Of a stretch of 6,641 nt of DNA, positions 6,319 to 6,641 are shown piece after piece. The notes beneath the pieces are model-generated. The model was not told the origin of the DNA. It worked only from the letters and a program-made list of their open reading frames with translations, and ran no database searches. How positions within the stretch are numbered: the first letter of the stretch is position 1; each line of letters begins with the position of its first letter. This DNA is from Planctomycetota bacterium (GTDB taxonomy: Bacteria; Planctomycetota; Phycisphaerae; UBA1845; Fen-1342): positions 1-6,641 of the forward strand of contig JAUWXH010000118.1 of the NCBI GenBank assembly GCA_030616465.1. Direction: 5' to 3'. A program made the translations under genes and the position numbers.

Positions 6319-6641
6319 ATGACCACAGCAACCCGCGGCAGGGCCACATCCGATCGCGATTCCTCACCAAGGTCAACCCGTCACCGACACACCGCGGTGC
6401 TGTTGCTCATCCTGCTGTTGGCGGGCAGCTTGCGGCTGGCAAACCTGACCAAGAGCCCGCCCGGGTTGAACCAGGACGAAGCCGCCAACGCCTGGAACGC
6501 CTACTGCCTGCTGAAAACGGGGAAAGACCAACACGGCGCCCGCTGGCCAATCTTCTACAGCCGTTGCCTGGGCGGCAATCGCAGCACGTTGTTCTTGTAC
6601 ATCCTGCTGCCATTTCAGGCGCTCGGTGGGTTGAACGTATG
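6319..6641 (+). CDS. Second GT39-type glycosyltransferase, cut by right window edge
   Basis: ATG 6319 follows the TAA of the preceding gene with no gap (TAAATG). I see no clear Shine-Dalgarno, so translation may depend on reinitiation by ribosomes finishing the upstream gene. There are 107 complete codons before the window ends. A basic lead (residues 1-24) precedes a hydrophobic helix (about 25-40). The first loop PPGLNQDEAANAWNAYCLL (47-65) carries Asp53-Glu54, which matches the catalytic acidic position of GT39/PMT-like enzymes. GKDQHGARWPIFYSRCLGGNRSTLFLYILLPFQALGGLNV (68-107 in outline) agrees with a family often annotated as phospholipid carrier-dependent glycosyltransferase. It differs clearly from its neighbour in this loop, so the pair does not look like a recent duplication. 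Truncation here is due to the window edge. Confidence 0.8.
   Translation, partial: MTTATRGRATSDRDSSPRSTRHRHTAVLLLILLLAGSLRLANLTKSPPGLNQDEAANAWNAYCLLKTGKDQHGARWPIFYSRCLGGNRSTLFLYILLPFQALGGLNV

Overview
This is a GC-rich, densely coding bacterial window holding five protein genes. Two of them run off the window edges. I see no RNA gene, CRISPR array, insertion sequence or phage module. The gene content suggests a member of the Planctomycetota or a similar environmental lineage: a DUF6941-type small protein, a BatD/BatE pair with a long cytoplasmic tail on BatD, and tandem GT39-type membrane glycosyltransferases. That assignment comes from recalled family resemblance, not from a marker gene.

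Layout. (1) Positions 1-297, minus strand: the first 99 codons of a small DUF6941-like protein with a clear Shine-Dalgarno. (2) Positions 298-383: a short divergent region with a possible shared -10 element and small GC-rich hairpins. (3) Positions 384-1478, plus strand: a lipoprotein of the predicted zinc aminopeptidase family (PF10023/COG4324), with HELAH at residues 190-194. (4) Positions 1479-1607: a spacer that opens with an AT-rich 8-bp tandem repeat. (5) Positions 1608-3431: BatD. Positions 3428-4390: BatE, overlapping BatD by four bases (GTGA), so the two are probably translationally coupled. (6) Positions 4391-4614: a 224-bp spacer with a hexanucleotide microsatellite and a stem-loop. 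(7) Positions 4615-6318 and 6319-6641 (open at the right edge): two GT39-like, multi-pass glycosyltransferases, the second starting on the base after the stop of the first.

How the genes may work together. BatD and BatE are envelope proteins that usually sit with a MoxR ATPase, a DUF58 protein and VWA proteins BatA/BatB. None of those partners is in this window. The two glycosyltransferases would move sugars from polyprenyl-phosphate carriers to acceptors on the outer face of the inner membrane. The aminopeptidase would be membrane-anchored outside the cytoplasm. The common theme is the cell envelope, but nothing links the three plus-strand blocks into one pathway.

The most unusual feature is the set of short dispersed-type repeats. 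A 26-bp element of a kind I recall from many unrelated genomes is read in frame inside BatD as VILSAAKNL. A second element, containing CTTCGGCTTCGCTCAGG, is read in frame in the N-terminal extension of BatE. A third, the ATGGTTAA/ATGGTCAA array, lies just before batD. I do not see convincing evidence of a wholly new biological system here.
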